Assembly: GCF_002310815.1 (NCBI RefSeq)
Contig: NZ_CP011032.1
Location: 474,001-538,000 of the forward strand
DNA: 64,000 bases
Direction of reading: 5' to 3'
Source of the DNA: Pseudoalteromonas tunicata
Lineage (GTDB): Bacteria; Pseudomonadota; Gammaproteobacteria; Enterobacterales; Alteromonadaceae
In this document: positions 24,426-33,233 of the stretch, piece by piece
Layout: each line of letters opens with the position of its first letter
How positions within the stretch are numbered: the first letter of the stretch is position 1
Notes under the pieces: generated by a model
Told to the model about the DNA's origin: nothing
Seen by the model: the letters and a program-made list of their open reading frames with translations, nothing else
Database searches by the model: none
Translations under genes and position numbers: made by a program

Positions 24426-24938
24426 ATGCGTGCAATAATCTTCTCAATACTGGTTCTTTTTAGTGTTAACGCTCACAGTAATGACTTTCAATTCGGTGCC
24501 AGCACTATACTGTCAGATTACGATGCTGAATATGAGGGATCTTATAAAATCAATGTTGCTTATTTGTTTGATGATAATTTCTCGGTAGAGGCAAGTTACA
24601 TTAAATTAGGTACTAACAGTGATGGTGATGGTAACGAGGAGTTTGATGCCAAAGGCATTGCTATCATGGGTATTTATAAATACCCAATTAATGATTTTGC
24701 ACTGTATGCAAAGTTAGGTGCGTTGAAATGGAAAGAAGAGGGGTTTTATAATATTTGGTGGGAAACTGAGCTACCTAAAAGGAAAGTGCCTGCAAAAGAT
24801 AATGGTACTGATGCTATTTATGGGGTCGGTATCAGCTACAGCTTAACCAATAATATTGCAGTTAAATTTGAGATAGATGAAACAGACTTTAATGCTGGTA
24901 CCCTTTTAATTGGCTTAGGGTTTGATATTTCTTTTTAA
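24426..24938 (+). CDS. Outer-membrane beta-barrel (porin-like, OmpA/W type) protein
   Basis: Exported protein of 170 residues with signal peptide MRAIIFSILVLFSVNAHS. Eight or so amphipathic strands are visible (FQFGASTILSDYD, KINVAYLFDDNFSVEASYIK, YAKLGALKWKEE, YGVGISYSLTNNIAVKFEID) and the protein ends in phenylalanine (GLGFDISF), as outer-membrane barrels do. The size fits an eight-strand OmpA-like or Ail-like barrel. AAGGAA precedes the ATG. No neighbour is functionally linked. The precise role is unknown. Confidence 0.78.
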   Translation: MRAIIFSILVLFSVNAHSNDFQFGASTILSDYDAEYEGSYKINVAYLFDDNFSVEASYIKLGTNSDGDGNEEFDAKGIAIMGIYKYPINDFALYAKLGALKWKEEGFYNIWWETELPKRKVPAKDNGTDAIYGVGISYSLTNNIAVKFEIDETDFNAGTLLIGLGFDISF

Positions 24939-24951
24939 TTATAATTAAGCG

Positions 24952-24981
24952 CTAATCTTGCTGACGCCTTTGCAAGATTAG
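24952..24981 (+). other. Stem-loop downstream of the small barrel gene
   Basis: CTAATCTTGC / GCAAGATTAG, a perfect 10-base-pair stem with a 10-base loop, 14 bases after the stop codon. No T run follows, so termination here is doubtful; it may only stabilise the 3' end. Confidence 0.45.
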
Positions 24982-25075
24982 TAGCGTTATGGACAAGTTT
25001 CGAATATTCAAAAAAAAACCTTCATTAATACGATCAAAATGCGCACTCAGTCGGTAAAAAATCAATCATTACAAG

Positions 25076-25453
25076 CTAGCTAAATTGGTTAAGCCAGATA
25101 AGTAAAGCTTTACCAGCAGGTGATAGTAAAGTGATGAATAGCGCTAGATTCGCCATTAAAGTAAACCAAAATATGATTCTAAATGGGCGCTTATGGGATT
25201 TATGACGAAGTAACTGTTGCGCTAAAGCGGCTCCTGGCCAGCCGCCGATAAGCGCAAAAATGTGCAAAGTACGTTCAGATATGCGTTGTTCTGCTTTTTT
25301 TGCCTGACGTTTATCGAACCAATAAATAATAAACGTTACTGTGCTTAAAACTAGATACAGTATGGCAATAAATTTGGGCAAAAGATTAAACCAAGCACCT
25401 AATACTAGGATGATTAGCATGCTGTTAGCCAAGTAGAGTGAAAATCTAGCCAT
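25076..25453 (-). CDS. DUF1294 domain membrane protein
   Basis: Membrane protein of 125 residues with about four helices. IALIGGWPGAALAQQLLRHKSHK fits the DUF1294 signature (the LGGWPGA..AQ...RHK pattern). The preceding YWFDKRQAKKAEQRISERTLH is the typical basic segment. In longer family members this domain follows a cold-shock domain; here it stands alone. Function unknown. AGGTGA lies before the ATG. It lies 63 bases after degS on the same strand, but a shared transcript is not evident. Confidence 0.85.
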   Translation of the reverse strand: MARFSLYLANSMLIILVLGAWFNLLPKFIAILYLVLSTVTFIIYWFDKRQAKKAEQRISERTLHIFALIGGWPGAALAQQLLRHKSHKRPFRIIFWFTLMANLALFITLLSPAGKALLIWLNQFS

Positions 25454-25516
25454 TATTTATCACCTAGATTGCTTTGTATGTTGTAAATTCATGCAGCAAC
25501 CATGGTTAATTTTGTT

Positions 25517-26605
25517 TTATAAAACAGGCTCAAGTTTGCCAACCTTAACATTAATCTGCAGTGGCTGCCCGTCTCGATAAACTTCAAACATGATGATGCT
25601 TTCGGGTAAAGTATCGGCAATTTGCTCCAAAGTAAGCTGTAAATTAACGATTTTTTTATTGTCGATTTTTACTACAATATCACCTTCTTTTAAGCCTGCT
25701 TGCCAAGCCGGGCCGAGTGGGTCGATAGAGTTTAACTGCATGCCAAAGATTGGAGTGAGTGGATTGGTGAGCTGTTTTCCTGTGTTATCAACAGGGTCGG
25801 CATTAAAACCTAGATAACCACGTACAACTTGGCCATGTTTGATTAATTTATTCATCACTTCTTTGGCTAAAAAATACGGAACTGCAAAGAAAATTCCTTG
25901 GATATCAATGTTGCGCTGTGCTTTAAATTGTGCAGAGTTTATACCGACTAAAATACCATTTGAATTCACTAAGGCGCCGCCAGAATTACCAACATTGATA
26001 GCGGCATCCATTTGCAGCAAATTACTGTGTGAACTTTTTTGCGGTAAGTTTTGTTTACCCGTAGCGCTAATAATTCCTTGCGTAATGGTTTGACCTAAAT
26101 TAAGTGGGTTGCCAATCGCCAATACAACATCACCTACTTGAGGCACAAATTTATCGTCAATTGGAATAACCGGGAGGTGTTGAGCTTCAATTTTTAATAA
26201 AGCTAAATCGGTGACTGTATCAAAACCAATTAGTTGGACATCATTAAATTGGCGGCCATCAGTCAAAGTGATCATCACTTGATCGGCATTATTGATCACA
26301 TGGTAATTAGTTAAAATATATCCTTTATCAGACATAATCACGCCTGATCCTAATTCTTGAATACTATTTTGACCGCGCATATAGCGAGGCTGATTAGTGA
26401 ATGTTTCTGAATATATGGTTACCACAGCTGGCGAGGCACGTTTAACAGCGTTGGCAAAACTTAAATGGCTACTGGTAATCGCATCAGAAACAGTTGCATT
26501 TTGCCATTGTAATGGACGCAAACTTGGCATAAATAGCAAAACAATAAATGCTAAAGCCAATCCGACAAAGATAGGCACTAAAAGAAATTTTATTTTTGTT
26601 AGCAC
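25517..26605 (-). CDS. degS: Site-1 regulatory serine protease DegS
   Basis: Inner-membrane anchored HtrA protease of 362 residues with one TM helix at about 5-27 and one PDZ domain. The catalytic triad is visible: His in NYHVINN (about 103), Asp in VTDLALL (about 133) and Ser in VGNSGGAL (about 208). In E. coli DegS senses misfolded outer-membrane proteins through the PDZ domain and cuts RseA, starting the sigma-E response. A single PDZ and the N-terminal anchor distinguish it from its neighbour DegQ. The start is GTG at 26605 without a clear Shine-Dalgarno. Order degQ-degS is as in E. coli; a terminator lies between them. Confidence 0.94.
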   Translation of the reverse strand: MLTKIKFLLVPIFVGLALAFIVLLFMPSLRPLQWQNATVSDAITSSHLSFANAVKRASPAVVTIYSETFTNQPRYMRGQNSIQELGSGVIMSDKGYILTNYHVINNADQVMITLTDGRQFNDVQLIGFDTVTDLALLKIEAQHLPVIPIDDKFVPQVGDVVLAIGNPLNLGQTITQGIISATGKQNLPQKSSHSNLLQMDAAINVGNSGGALVNSNGILVGINSAQFKAQRNIDIQGIFFAVPYFLAKEVMNKLIKHGQVVRGYLGFNADPVDNTGKQLTNPLTPIFGMQLNSIDPLGPAWQAGLKEGDIVVKIDNKKIVNLQLTLEQIADTLPESIIMFEVYRDGQPLQINVKVGKLEPVL

Positions 26606-26654
26606 TGTGGTTGATTAATTGTTAATAGATAAGTTTGGTTATGATGGCATAGAT

Positions 26655-26686
26655 AAAACAACAGCGGCAAGTGCCGCTGTTGTTTT
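26655..26686 (-). terminator. Rho-independent terminator between degQ and degS
   Basis: A perfect 14-base-pair stem AAAACAACAGCGGC / GCCGCTGTTGTTTT with a 4-base loop, 22 bases past the degQ stop. T's follow on the minus strand. Confidence 0.85.
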
Positions 26687-26708
26687 AAGCTGATATTTTA
26701 GAATTAAT

Positions 26709-28064
26709 TTACTGAATTAAGACAAAAATTGAATTGTCACCGCGTTTAACACCTAACACAATATTGCCGTTTATATCATCGATTGCACGAGCAAGTTCAT
26801 TGATAGTCGTAACGCGTTTGCGATTTACTTGCATAATAATGTCGCCTTCTTCAAGACCAACACGCGCAGCGGGTGAGCGATCTTGGATCTCTTTAACCAC
26901 AATGCCGGTGTTATCTTTAGTTGCTTCAAGTAATGCACCTTGTAAACGTGGGTGCATTTTGTCTGCAGCAGCTGACGCAACAGTATTACCTCGTAGAGTT
27001 ACTTTTACGCTTTTAACTTTGCCATCGCGGTAAATTCCAAGCTTAACGGTTTTACCCTCACCTAAGGTTGCTACTTTACTGCGTAGTTCAGGGAAGCTGT
27101 GAACGTCGGCTTTGTCAATGCTTACAATGACATCACCCGCTTGAATGCCAGCCTCTGCAGCTGCTGAATCATCAACAACTTTAAAGACATAAGCGCCTTG
27201 TTTTAAATCTATATCTTGCGCTTTGGCAATACCTGCATCTAAAGTTCGACCTTCGATCCCCAGCGATCCGCGGCGTACTTCGCCGTGCTCAATAATTTGA
27301 TCAACTAAATTTTTCATCATGTTAGATGGAATTGAGAAACCAATACCAACATTACCGCCAGATGCACCTAAAATAGCGGTATTAATACCGATAAGCTCAC
27401 CGTTAAGGTTTACTAATGCACCACCTGAATTACCTTGGTTGATAGCAGCGTCTGTTTGAATAAAGTCTTCAAAACCTTCAATGTTAAGGCCGCTACGACC
27501 TAGCGCACTGACAATACCTGATGTTACTGTGTGGCTCAGACCGAATGGGTTACCAATTGCAACAGAGAAATCACCCACGCGCAGTTTGTCTGAATCTGCT
27601 AATTTTAATGCTGTTAGATTTTCAGCTTTAATTTGCAGTAATGCGATGTCGGCTTCTTGATCTGTGCCTATTAGCTTGGCTTCGTATTCACGGCCATCCT
27701 CGAGGGTAATAATAATTTTTTCAGCGTCTTGAATTACATGATTGTTGGTAACAACATAACCTTCATCAGCATTGATAATAACGCCGGAGCCTAAACCATT
27801 AAAAGGTTGTTTTTGACTTTGTGGTTGGCGCTGCTGGGGATTTCCAAAAAAGAAGTCAAACGGGTCAACACGACGACGTACTTCTTTTGCACCTGAAACT
27901 TGAATACTCACGACACCGGGTGTGACTTTTTCGAGCATAGGTGCAAGTGTTGGAAGTTGCTGACCATCAACTGCAACTGGTAATTTTGCATAAGAAATAG
28001 AGGGTGCAATCAACAGACTTGAAGAAAGCATAATTGCACTCAAAAGGGATAATTTTGTTTTCAT
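26709..28064 (-). CDS. degQ: Periplasmic serine endoprotease DegQ/HtrA (Do family)
   Basis: Protease-chaperone of about 451 residues. Signal peptide ends near SISYA|KLP; protease domain with His in TNNHVIQD (about 109), Asp in EADIALLQ (about 140) and Ser in QGNSGGAL (about 213); then two PDZ domains (about 255-345 and 360-450), the second ending IFVLIQ. It degrades or refolds damaged periplasmic proteins as a cage-forming oligomer. The LA loop FFFGNPQQRQPQSQKQPF is short and glutamine-rich, as in DegQ rather than DegP. The start could be TTG at 28070, which has GGAG at 7-base spacing, or ATG at 28064, at 13-base spacing; the ATG is annotated. Confidence 0.94.
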   Translation of the reverse strand: MKTKLSLLSAIMLSSSLLIAPSISYAKLPVAVDGQQLPTLAPMLEKVTPGVVSIQVSGAKEVRRRVDPFDFFFGNPQQRQPQSQKQPFNGLGSGVIINADEGYVVTNNHVIQDAEKIIITLEDGREYEAKLIGTDQEADIALLQIKAENLTALKLADSDKLRVGDFSVAIGNPFGLSHTVTSGIVSALGRSGLNIEGFEDFIQTDAAINQGNSGGALVNLNGELIGINTAILGASGGNVGIGFSIPSNMMKNLVDQIIEHGEVRRGSLGIEGRTLDAGIAKAQDIDLKQGAYVFKVVDDSAAAEAGIQAGDVIVSIDKADVHSFPELRSKVATLGEGKTVKLGIYRDGKVKSVKVTLRGNTVASAAADKMHPRLQGALLEATKDNTGIVVKEIQDRSPAARVGLEEGDIIMQVNRKRVTTINELARAIDDINGNIVLGVKRGDNSIFVLIQ

Positions 28065-28127
28065 AGTCAAAGGTGTACTCCAGATTATTGGTTACTCTTA
28101 AAGACTATGGGGTCAAAAAAAAGTTCC

Positions 28128-28577
28128 TCAAGCTTTTTCTGTTTGCTTCTTATTTGAGCGATTGTCGACAAAAAGTCCCGATTTACCTTCAGCGTAATCT
28201 GTTGGTTGGCTTTCAAGAGCCTCTGGTTTGCTTTTTGGTTTTTCTAATTTATCTAACGAGGCATGTAATTGCTCGGTTGTTTCTTTTGAGAAAAAGGGAA
28301 TGGTTTCCTTTGTTTGCTCTGTCAGTAAAATTCGATTGGTTTCTTGCACGTGATTCACTAGTTGCTCGTAGTTGTCGCGCATTTTTGTCACGAGTTTATT
28401 CGTATTCGCTAAATGGTCGGCAACATCTTGTTTATATTGTTCAAGATTGTGCTGGGCTTTTTCGACTTCTTTTTCGAGCTCATCGTGTTCGTATTGGCGT
28501 TTTGTTAGTACAACACCAAGAAAAAAACAGCTGAACGCAACAATAATAACTACGGTTAACCAAATCGCTGTTGTCAT
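28128..28577 (-). CDS. zapG: Cell division / envelope factor ZapG (YhcB, DUF1043)
   Basis: Inner-membrane protein of 149 residues: one TM helix at about 4-23, then a long coiled coil (DELEKEVEKAQHNLEQYKQD to about 95) and a disordered, charged tail. This is the DUF1043 layout; E. coli YhcB (LapD/ZapG) links envelope growth, phospholipid balance and division. It lies head to head with zapE and directly before degQ, the conserved gammaproteobacterial order. GGAGA is 5 bases before the ATG. An open frame on the opposite strand over the same bases is a shadow. Confidence 0.92.
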   Translation of the reverse strand: MTTAIWLTVVIIVAFSCFFLGVVLTKRQYEHDELEKEVEKAQHNLEQYKQDVADHLANTNKLVTKMRDNYEQLVNHVQETNRILLTEQTKETIPFFSKETTEQLHASLDKLEKPKSKPEALESQPTDYAEGKSGLFVDNRSNKKQTEKA

Positions 28578-28696
28578 ATAAATCTCCTGAAACTAGGTAA
28601 AGTTGAGCGATGTTTTAATAACTTTCAATATACGCTCAGTAAGGGCTCGTGTTAAGATGTAAGGCTAGATTAACGCTTGTTTTATTAACTATTCTT

Positions 28697-29785
28697 ATGA
28701 CTCCTTGGCAAAAATATCAGCAAGATTTAACTCGCGAAGACTTTCTTTACGACGCAGCTCAAGAAAATGCAGTGCGTCATCTCCAGCGTCTATATGATGA
28801 TCTTACAACATCGCAGCCAAAAGAGACGGGTTTTTTTGATAAATTTTTCAAGAAGAAAACGACTCGTTCAATCAAAGGTTTATATTTTTGGGGGGGAGTG
28901 GGAAGAGGTAAAACTTACCTAGTTGATACCTTTTTTGATGCCTTGCCGGGCGAGCGAAAAATGCGTGTGCATTTTCATCGTTTTATGCACCGTGTACATC
29001 AAGAATTAAAACTATTACACGATGTTAAAAACCCGCTTGAAACCATCGCGGACAAGTTTAAAAGTGAAGTTGATATTATCTGTTTTGATGAGTTTTTTGT
29101 GCAAGATATCACAGATGCAATGTTGCTCGGTGGTTTGATGCAAGCATTGTTCAAGCGAAATATTATTTTAGTGGCTACTTCTAATATCATTCCAAATGAT
29201 CTTTATCGTAATGGCTTGCAACGGGCGCGTTTTTTACCCGCAATTGTTTTAGTGTTGGCCAATACCGAAGTCGTTAATGTTGATTCTGGGATTGATTATC
29301 GTTTGCGTACGTTAGAGCAAGCAGAAATTTATCATAGTCCGCTTGATGAGCAGGCTGATAAAAACTTATTTGAATATTTTGCAAAGTTATCGCCAGAGCC
29401 GGGCACTGCTAATAAGCAGGTTAAAATTGAAGGCCGCACGCTTAAAACCCGGATGGAAGCAGATAGCATTGTGATGTTTGATTTTAGTGAACTTTGTGAA
29501 ACGGCTCGCAGCCAAGTCGATTACATGGAAATAAGTCGGATTTATCACACCGTCCTTTTATCTAATGTAAAACAGATGGGACAAAACAACGATGATGCTG
29601 CAAGGCGTTTTATTGCACTAGTCGATGAATTTTATGAACGTAATGTCACCTTGATTATCTCTGCGGCCTTACCTATCGAGCAATTATACAGCGAAGGGCT
29701 ATTAAATTTTGAATTTAAACGCTGTATTAGTCGCCTGCAAGAAATGCAGTCATTGGAATATTTATCGCAACCGCATTTAGCTTAA
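28697..29785 (+). CDS. zapE: Cell division ATPase ZapE (AFG1-like)
   Basis: P-loop ATPase of 362 residues. Walker A is GGVGRGKT (about 66-73) and Walker B is IICFDEFFVQD (about 128), with LQRARFLPAI typical of the AFG1/ZapE family. ZapE joins the Z-ring late in division and destabilises FtsZ polymers in an ATP-dependent way. The start at 28697 (MTPWQKYQQDL) matches the family N terminus; the longer frame from 28649 would add residues unlike the family. It is divergent from zapG, as in E. coli, and is followed by rplM-rpsI. Confidence 0.94.
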   Translation: MTPWQKYQQDLTREDFLYDAAQENAVRHLQRLYDDLTTSQPKETGFFDKFFKKKTTRSIKGLYFWGGVGRGKTYLVDTFFDALPGERKMRVHFHRFMHRVHQELKLLHDVKNPLETIADKFKSEVDIICFDEFFVQDITDAMLLGGLMQALFKRNIILVATSNIIPNDLYRNGLQRARFLPAIVLVLANTEVVNVDSGIDYRLRTLEQAEIYHSPLDEQADKNLFEYFAKLSPEPGTANKQVKIEGRTLKTRMEADSIVMFDFSELCETARSQVDYMEISRIYHTVLLSNVKQMGQNNDDAARRFIALVDEFYERNVTLIISAALPIEQLYSEGLLNFEFKRCISRLQEMQSLEYLSQPHLA

Positions 29786-29826
29786 ATTTTTATTTAAATT
29801 AAAGTGGTATTTGGCGTAGAAAAAAC

Positions 29827-29855
29827 ATGCATTTTTAAAAAAGCGCTGTTATAAT
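29827..29855 (+). promoter_or_regulatory. Strong promoter of rplM-rpsI with extended -10
   Basis: TGTTATAAT at 29847-29855 is a TG-extended consensus -10. It is preceded by an A/T-rich UP-like stretch and followed by CCCGCCTCT, a GC-rich discriminator typical of stringently controlled ribosomal promoters. The -35 is poor. Confidence 0.75.
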
Positions 29856-29861
29856 CCCGCC

Positions 29862-30007
29862 TCTGCCACGTTGCGTTCTATTGTCATCATTAGCTTAGCC
29901 ACTAATTTTGACTCAAGTCTTTTACTCGAAGGGGTTCAAGCATCAACTTAGAGCGGCAGTTTATATACTGCCTGTGGTTTTAATTGTAAACATTGGATTT
30001 TTAATAA
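29862..30007 (+). promoter_or_regulatory. Leader RNA of rplM-rpsI, possible L13 autoregulatory region
   Basis: About 145 bases of untranslated leader. It contains the hairpin GGCAGT-TTATAT-ACTGCC at 29955-29972, 35 bases before the start codon. In E. coli L13 represses its own operon by binding the leader; whether this leader does so cannot be decided from sequence alone. Confidence 0.5.
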
Positions 30008-30436
30008 ATGAAAACGTTTGTTGCTAAGCCAGAAACTGTAAAACGTGACTGGTACGTAGTTGACGCTGAAGGTAAAACTTTAGGTCGTATCGCTACTGAG
30101 ATTGCTTCTCGCTTACGTGGTAAGCACAAAGCTGAATATACTCCGCATGTAGATACTGGTGATTACATCATCGTTATCAATGCAGAGAAAGTTACTGTAA
30201 CTGGTAACAAAGCTGCGGCTAAAATGTACTATGCTCACACAGGTTTCCCTGGTGGTCTTAAATCGACAACTTTCGAAAAACTTCAAGCTCACAAGCCTGA
30301 AATGATTATCGAGAAAGCGGTTAAAGGCATGTTACCACGTGGACCTTTAGGCCGTGCAATGTACCGTAAACTTAAAGTTTACGCTGGTACTGAGCATAAC
30401 CATGCTGCACAACAGCCTCAGGTTCTAGACATTTAA
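30008..30436 (+). CDS. rplM: 50S ribosomal protein L13
   Basis: Large-subunit protein of 142 residues, the same length as E. coli L13. [20 protein letters not shown] and [20 protein letters not shown] are the family start, and ARLMP-type region [20 protein letters not shown] is the family signature. It binds 23S rRNA early in assembly and in E. coli also represses its own operon. First gene of the rplM-rpsI operon, 11 bases before rpsI. Confidence 0.99.
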   Translation: MKTFVAKPETVKRDWYVVDAEGKTLGRIATEIASRLRGKHKAEYTPHVDTGDYIIVINAEKVTVTGNKAAAKMYYAHTGFPGGLKSTTFEKLQAHKPEMIIEKAVKGMLPRGPLGRAMYRKLKVYAGTEHNHAAQQPQVLDI

Positions 30437-30447
30437 GGAGCACACTC

Positions 30448-30837
30448 ATGGCAAATCAATACTACGGTACAGGTCGTCGTAAAAGTTCAAGTGCTCGCGT
30501 ATTCTTACGCCCAGGCACTGGCAACATCGTAATCAATAAACGTTCTATTGAAGAATATTTTGGTCGCGAAACTTCTCGCATGGTTGTTCGTCAACCATTA
30601 GAGTTAGTTGGTATGGTTGAAAAGTTTGACCTATACATCACTGTTGCAGGTGGTGGTAATACAGGACAAGCTGGTGCAATCCGTCACGGTATTACACGTG
30701 CACTTATGGAGTTCGACGAATCATTACGTCCAGCACTTCGTAAAGCAGGTTTTGTTACTCGTGATGCTCGTAAAGTTGAGCGTAAGAAAGTGGGTCTACA
30801 CAAAGCGCGTAAACGTCCACAATTCTCAAAACGTTAA
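30448..30837 (+). CDS. rpsI: 30S ribosomal protein S9
   Basis: Small-subunit protein of 129 residues (130 in E. coli). [20 protein letters not shown] and the C-terminal [14 protein letters not shown] are the conserved ends; the last basic residues reach the P-site tRNA. Preceded by AAGGAG. A strong terminator follows 24 bases after the stop. Confidence 0.99.
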   Translation: MANQYYGTGRRKSSSARVFLRPGTGNIVINKRSIEEYFGRETSRMVVRQPLELVGMVEKFDLYITVAGGGNTGQAGAIRHGITRALMEFDESLRPALRKAGFVTRDARKVERKKVGLHKARKRPQFSKR

Positions 30838-30860
30838 TTTTTTACGTTTCGAAGAATACC

Positions 30861-30887
30861 AAAACCCGACCTTGTGTCGGGTTTTTT
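30861..30887 (+). terminator. Rho-independent terminator of rplM-rpsI
   Basis: Stem AAAACCCGAC / GTCGGGTTTT with a CTTGT-type 5-base loop and a T run. Confidence 0.92.
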
Positions 30888-31122
30888 GTTTTTAGCGTTC
30901 GAATATATCTGGTAGAGCCATTTTATGCGTATTTTTTCAGTAATAAATTGCTGAAATTGAGCGATTTTAAAACGAGTGAAACTATTTATTATTTATTTAG
31001 ATAAATCAGTCAGTAAAGCCGATTAATTTTTGCTACAATTGTTCGGATCATGTTAGCCGTGATAAAAAAGTTTTTTGGATATTTTTTCTTGGTTAGAGAA
31101 TGCTCAAAAGGGTAAGTGATAA

Positions 31123-31151
31123 TTGATCTTGGTCAGTACATGTTATGTAAT
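31123..31151 (+). promoter_or_regulatory. Candidate promoter of petABC
   Basis: TTGATC and TGTAAT with 17-base spacing, about 225 bases before petA. It is the best match I find in the 490-base region between the rpsI terminator and petA; that region holds no gene. Confidence 0.4.
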
Positions 31152-31175
31152 TTATTGCTAGCATTAACCGACTGA

Positions 31176-31283
31176 GGCTGGGTCCGTTGCGAATAATGCT
31201 CATTAGGTTTAAAAACTAACAGAAATATGGCTTTATTCGTGTACGCAGCCTTCAATATCCTTGTTTTAATCAAGGGTTTTATT
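31176..31283 (+). promoter_or_regulatory. Structured leader upstream of petA: long stem plus terminator-like hairpin
   Basis: GGCTG (31176-31180) and CGAATAA (31190-31196) pair in order with TTATTCG (31233-31239) and CAGCC (31246-31250), forming a two-part stem. It is followed at 31259-31275 by CCTTG-TTTTAAT-CAAGG and GTTTTATTT, a short hairpin with a T-rich tail like a weak terminator. The two together could act as an attenuator for the bc1 operon; no known riboswitch is recognised. Confidence 0.4.
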
Positions 31284-31377
31284 TATGATCGCTTCTATTT
31301 TGTAACTTCAAAATTTAACCTGCTGTAACTGAATTCTCGATATAGCAAGTGTTGAGAATCATAGTGGAGATGAGTGG

Positions 31378-31968
31378 ATGAGCAATGCGCCTGTAGACAA
31401 TAGCCGACGTCGCTTTTTAACCATCGCTACCTCTGTTGTAGGTGGTGTTGGTGCGGCCGGAGCTGCTGTTCCTTTTATTGCGTCATGGAATCCAAGTGAG
31501 CGAGCCAAATCTGCAGGTGCGCCTGTTGAAGTGGATATCAGCAAACTTGAGCCAGGACAATTAATTCGTGTAGAGTGGCGAGGCAAGCCTGTATGGGTTG
31601 TATATCGCACACCAAAAATGCTTGAGCAAATGAAAGCGCATGAAGGTCAACTTCGTGATCCGCAATCAGAACAGCCTCAACAACCTGAGTTCGCGAAAAA
31701 CGGTTACCGTTCAAAGCGTGAAGAAATTTTTGTTGCTGTGGGTATTTGTACTCACCTCGGCTGTTCTCCAAGCTTCCTACAAGGTGGTTTTGGTGAAAAA
31801 GTTGAAGGCACAGACGATGGTTTCTTCTGTCCTTGTCACGGTTCTAAGTTTGATTTAGCTGGTCGAGTATTCCAATCGGTCCCTGCGCCATTAAATTTAG
31901 AAATCCCGCCTTATATTTTTACAGACGAAACCACAATTGTTGTGGGTGCTGAAGAAGGGGCTGCCTAA
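31378..31968 (+). CDS. petA: Ubiquinol-cytochrome c reductase Rieske iron-sulfur subunit
   Basis: Rieske protein of 196 residues in the cytochrome bc1 complex. A Tat-type signal anchor starts SRRRFLTIATSVVGGVG; the 2Fe-2S ligands are in CTHLGCSP (about 124) and CPCHGSKFD (about 151). It takes electrons from ubiquinol at the outer face of the inner membrane and passes them to cytochrome c1. GGAGATGAGTGG precedes the ATG. Its stop overlaps the petB start as TAATG, so petABC is one operon. Confidence 0.98.
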   Translation: MSNAPVDNSRRRFLTIATSVVGGVGAAGAAVPFIASWNPSERAKSAGAPVEVDISKLEPGQLIRVEWRGKPVWVVYRTPKMLEQMKAHEGQLRDPQSEQPQQPEFAKNGYRSKREEIFVAVGICTHLGCSPSFLQGGFGEKVEGTDDGFFCPCHGSKFDLAGRVFQSVPAPLNLEIPPYIFTDETTIVVGAEEGAA

Positions 31969-33233
31969 TGTTTGCAAATTTGGTTGATTGGATTGATAAA
32001 CGCATTCCAATGACACGTGTATGGAACATGCATATTGCACAGTATCCTGCGCCAAAAAACTTTAACTTTTGGTACTTTTTTGGTTCGTTAGCCATGTTAG
32101 TACTAGTTAACCAAATCGTCACTGGTATTTGGTTAACAATGAATTTCGTTCCTTCTTCTGAAGGTGCTTTTGCCTCTGTAGAATACATCATGCGTGATGT
32201 TGAATATGGCTGGCTGCTTCGTTATCTTCATTCTACAGGTGCTTCAGCATTCTTCATCGTTGTGTATATGCACATGTTCCGCGGTATGATTTACGGCTCT
32301 TATCAAAAGCCTCGTGAATTACTGTGGTTATTCGGTATGTTTATTTTCTTAGCGTTAATGGCTGAAGCATTCATGGGGTATTTATTGCCATGGGGTCAAA
32401 TGTCATTCTGGGGTGCTCAGGTAATTATTTCGTTATTTGGTGCTATTCCGGTAATTGGTGATGATTTAACACTTTGGATCCGTGGTGATTATGTTATCTC
32501 GGGTGCAACCTTAAACCGTTTCTTTGCGCTTCACGTTATTGCTTTACCACTTGTAATTGTAATTTTAGTGTTTTTACACATTGTTGCATTACATGAAGTA
32601 GGTTCAAATAACCCTGATGGTGTTGAAATTAAACGTAAAAAAGGTTCTGTTGCTGAAGAAGACAAACCTAAGTTTAAATTCCATGAATATTACACGGATA
32701 AAAAAGATATCGTTGATGCGATTCCTTTCCACCCTTATTACACAGTAAAAGATATTGTTGGTGTAGTTGGCTTCTTAATTTTGTTCTGTTGGGTTGTTTT
32801 CTTTGCTCCGGCAATGAATGGTTTCTTCTTAGAAGGTCCAAACTTTGAACCTGCAAATCCACTTAAAACCCCAGCGCATATTTTCCCAGTTTGGTATTTT
32901 ACGCCTTTCTATGCGATTTTACGTGCAATCCCAGATAAACTAATTGGTGTTGCTGCAATGGGTGCGTCAATTGTAGTACTTGCTCTTTTACCTTGGATTG
33001 ACCGTGGTTCAGTGCGCTCTATTCGCTACCGTTGTGCATTCCATAAATGGAATATCGCTCAATTTGTTGTAACGTTTGTGATTTTAGGTTGGGTGGGTGC
33101 GACTCCTCAAACTGATTTCAAAACATTGTTATCACAAATTACAACCGTAACTTATTTCATGTTCTTCGTTTTATTGTTTGTTTACAGTAAAAATGAAAAA
33201 ACTAAGCCATTGCCAGAGAGGTTGACGAAATGA
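31968..33233 (+). CDS. petB: Cytochrome b subunit of the bc1 complex
   Basis: Membrane subunit of 421 residues with eight helices and two b hemes. Heme ligands are in RYLHSTGASAFFIVVYMHMF (His pair 14 apart) and FFALHVIALPLVIVILVFLH. A charged loop (KRKKGSVAEEDKPKFKFHEY) lies between helices, as in other gammaproteobacteria. It holds the quinol oxidation and quinone reduction sites. Translationally coupled to petA (TAATG) and petC (ATGA). Confidence 0.98.
   Translation: MFANLVDWIDKRIPMTRVWNMHIAQYPAPKNFNFWYFFGSLAMLVLVNQIVTGIWLTMNFVPSSEGAFASVEYIMRDVEYGWLLRYLHSTGASAFFIVVYMHMFRGMIYGSYQKPRELLWLFGMFIFLALMAEAFMGYLLPWGQMSFWGAQVIISLFGAIPVIGDDLTLWIRGDYVISGATLNRFFALHVIALPLVIVILVFLHIVALHEVGSNNPDGVEIKRKKGSVAEEDKPKFKFHEYYTDKKDIVDAIPFHPYYTVKDIVGVVGFLILFCWVVFFAPAMNGFFLEGPNFEPANPLKTPAHIFPVWYFTPFYAILRAIPDKLIGVAAMGASIVVLALLPWIDRGSVRSIRYRCAFHKWNIAQFVVTFVILGWVGATPQTDFKTLLSQITTVTYFMFFVLLFVYSKNEKTKPLPERLTK

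Noticed and set aside
24952..24981. Perfect 10-base-pair hairpin as a Rho-independent terminator
   Set aside because: No T run follows, so it is reported only as a stem-loop.
28073..28534. 153-codon open frame on the plus strand over zapG
   Set aside because: It lies fully antisense to the well-recognised zapG gene, and its translation (long runs of Phe/Leu/Arg) has no protein-like features.
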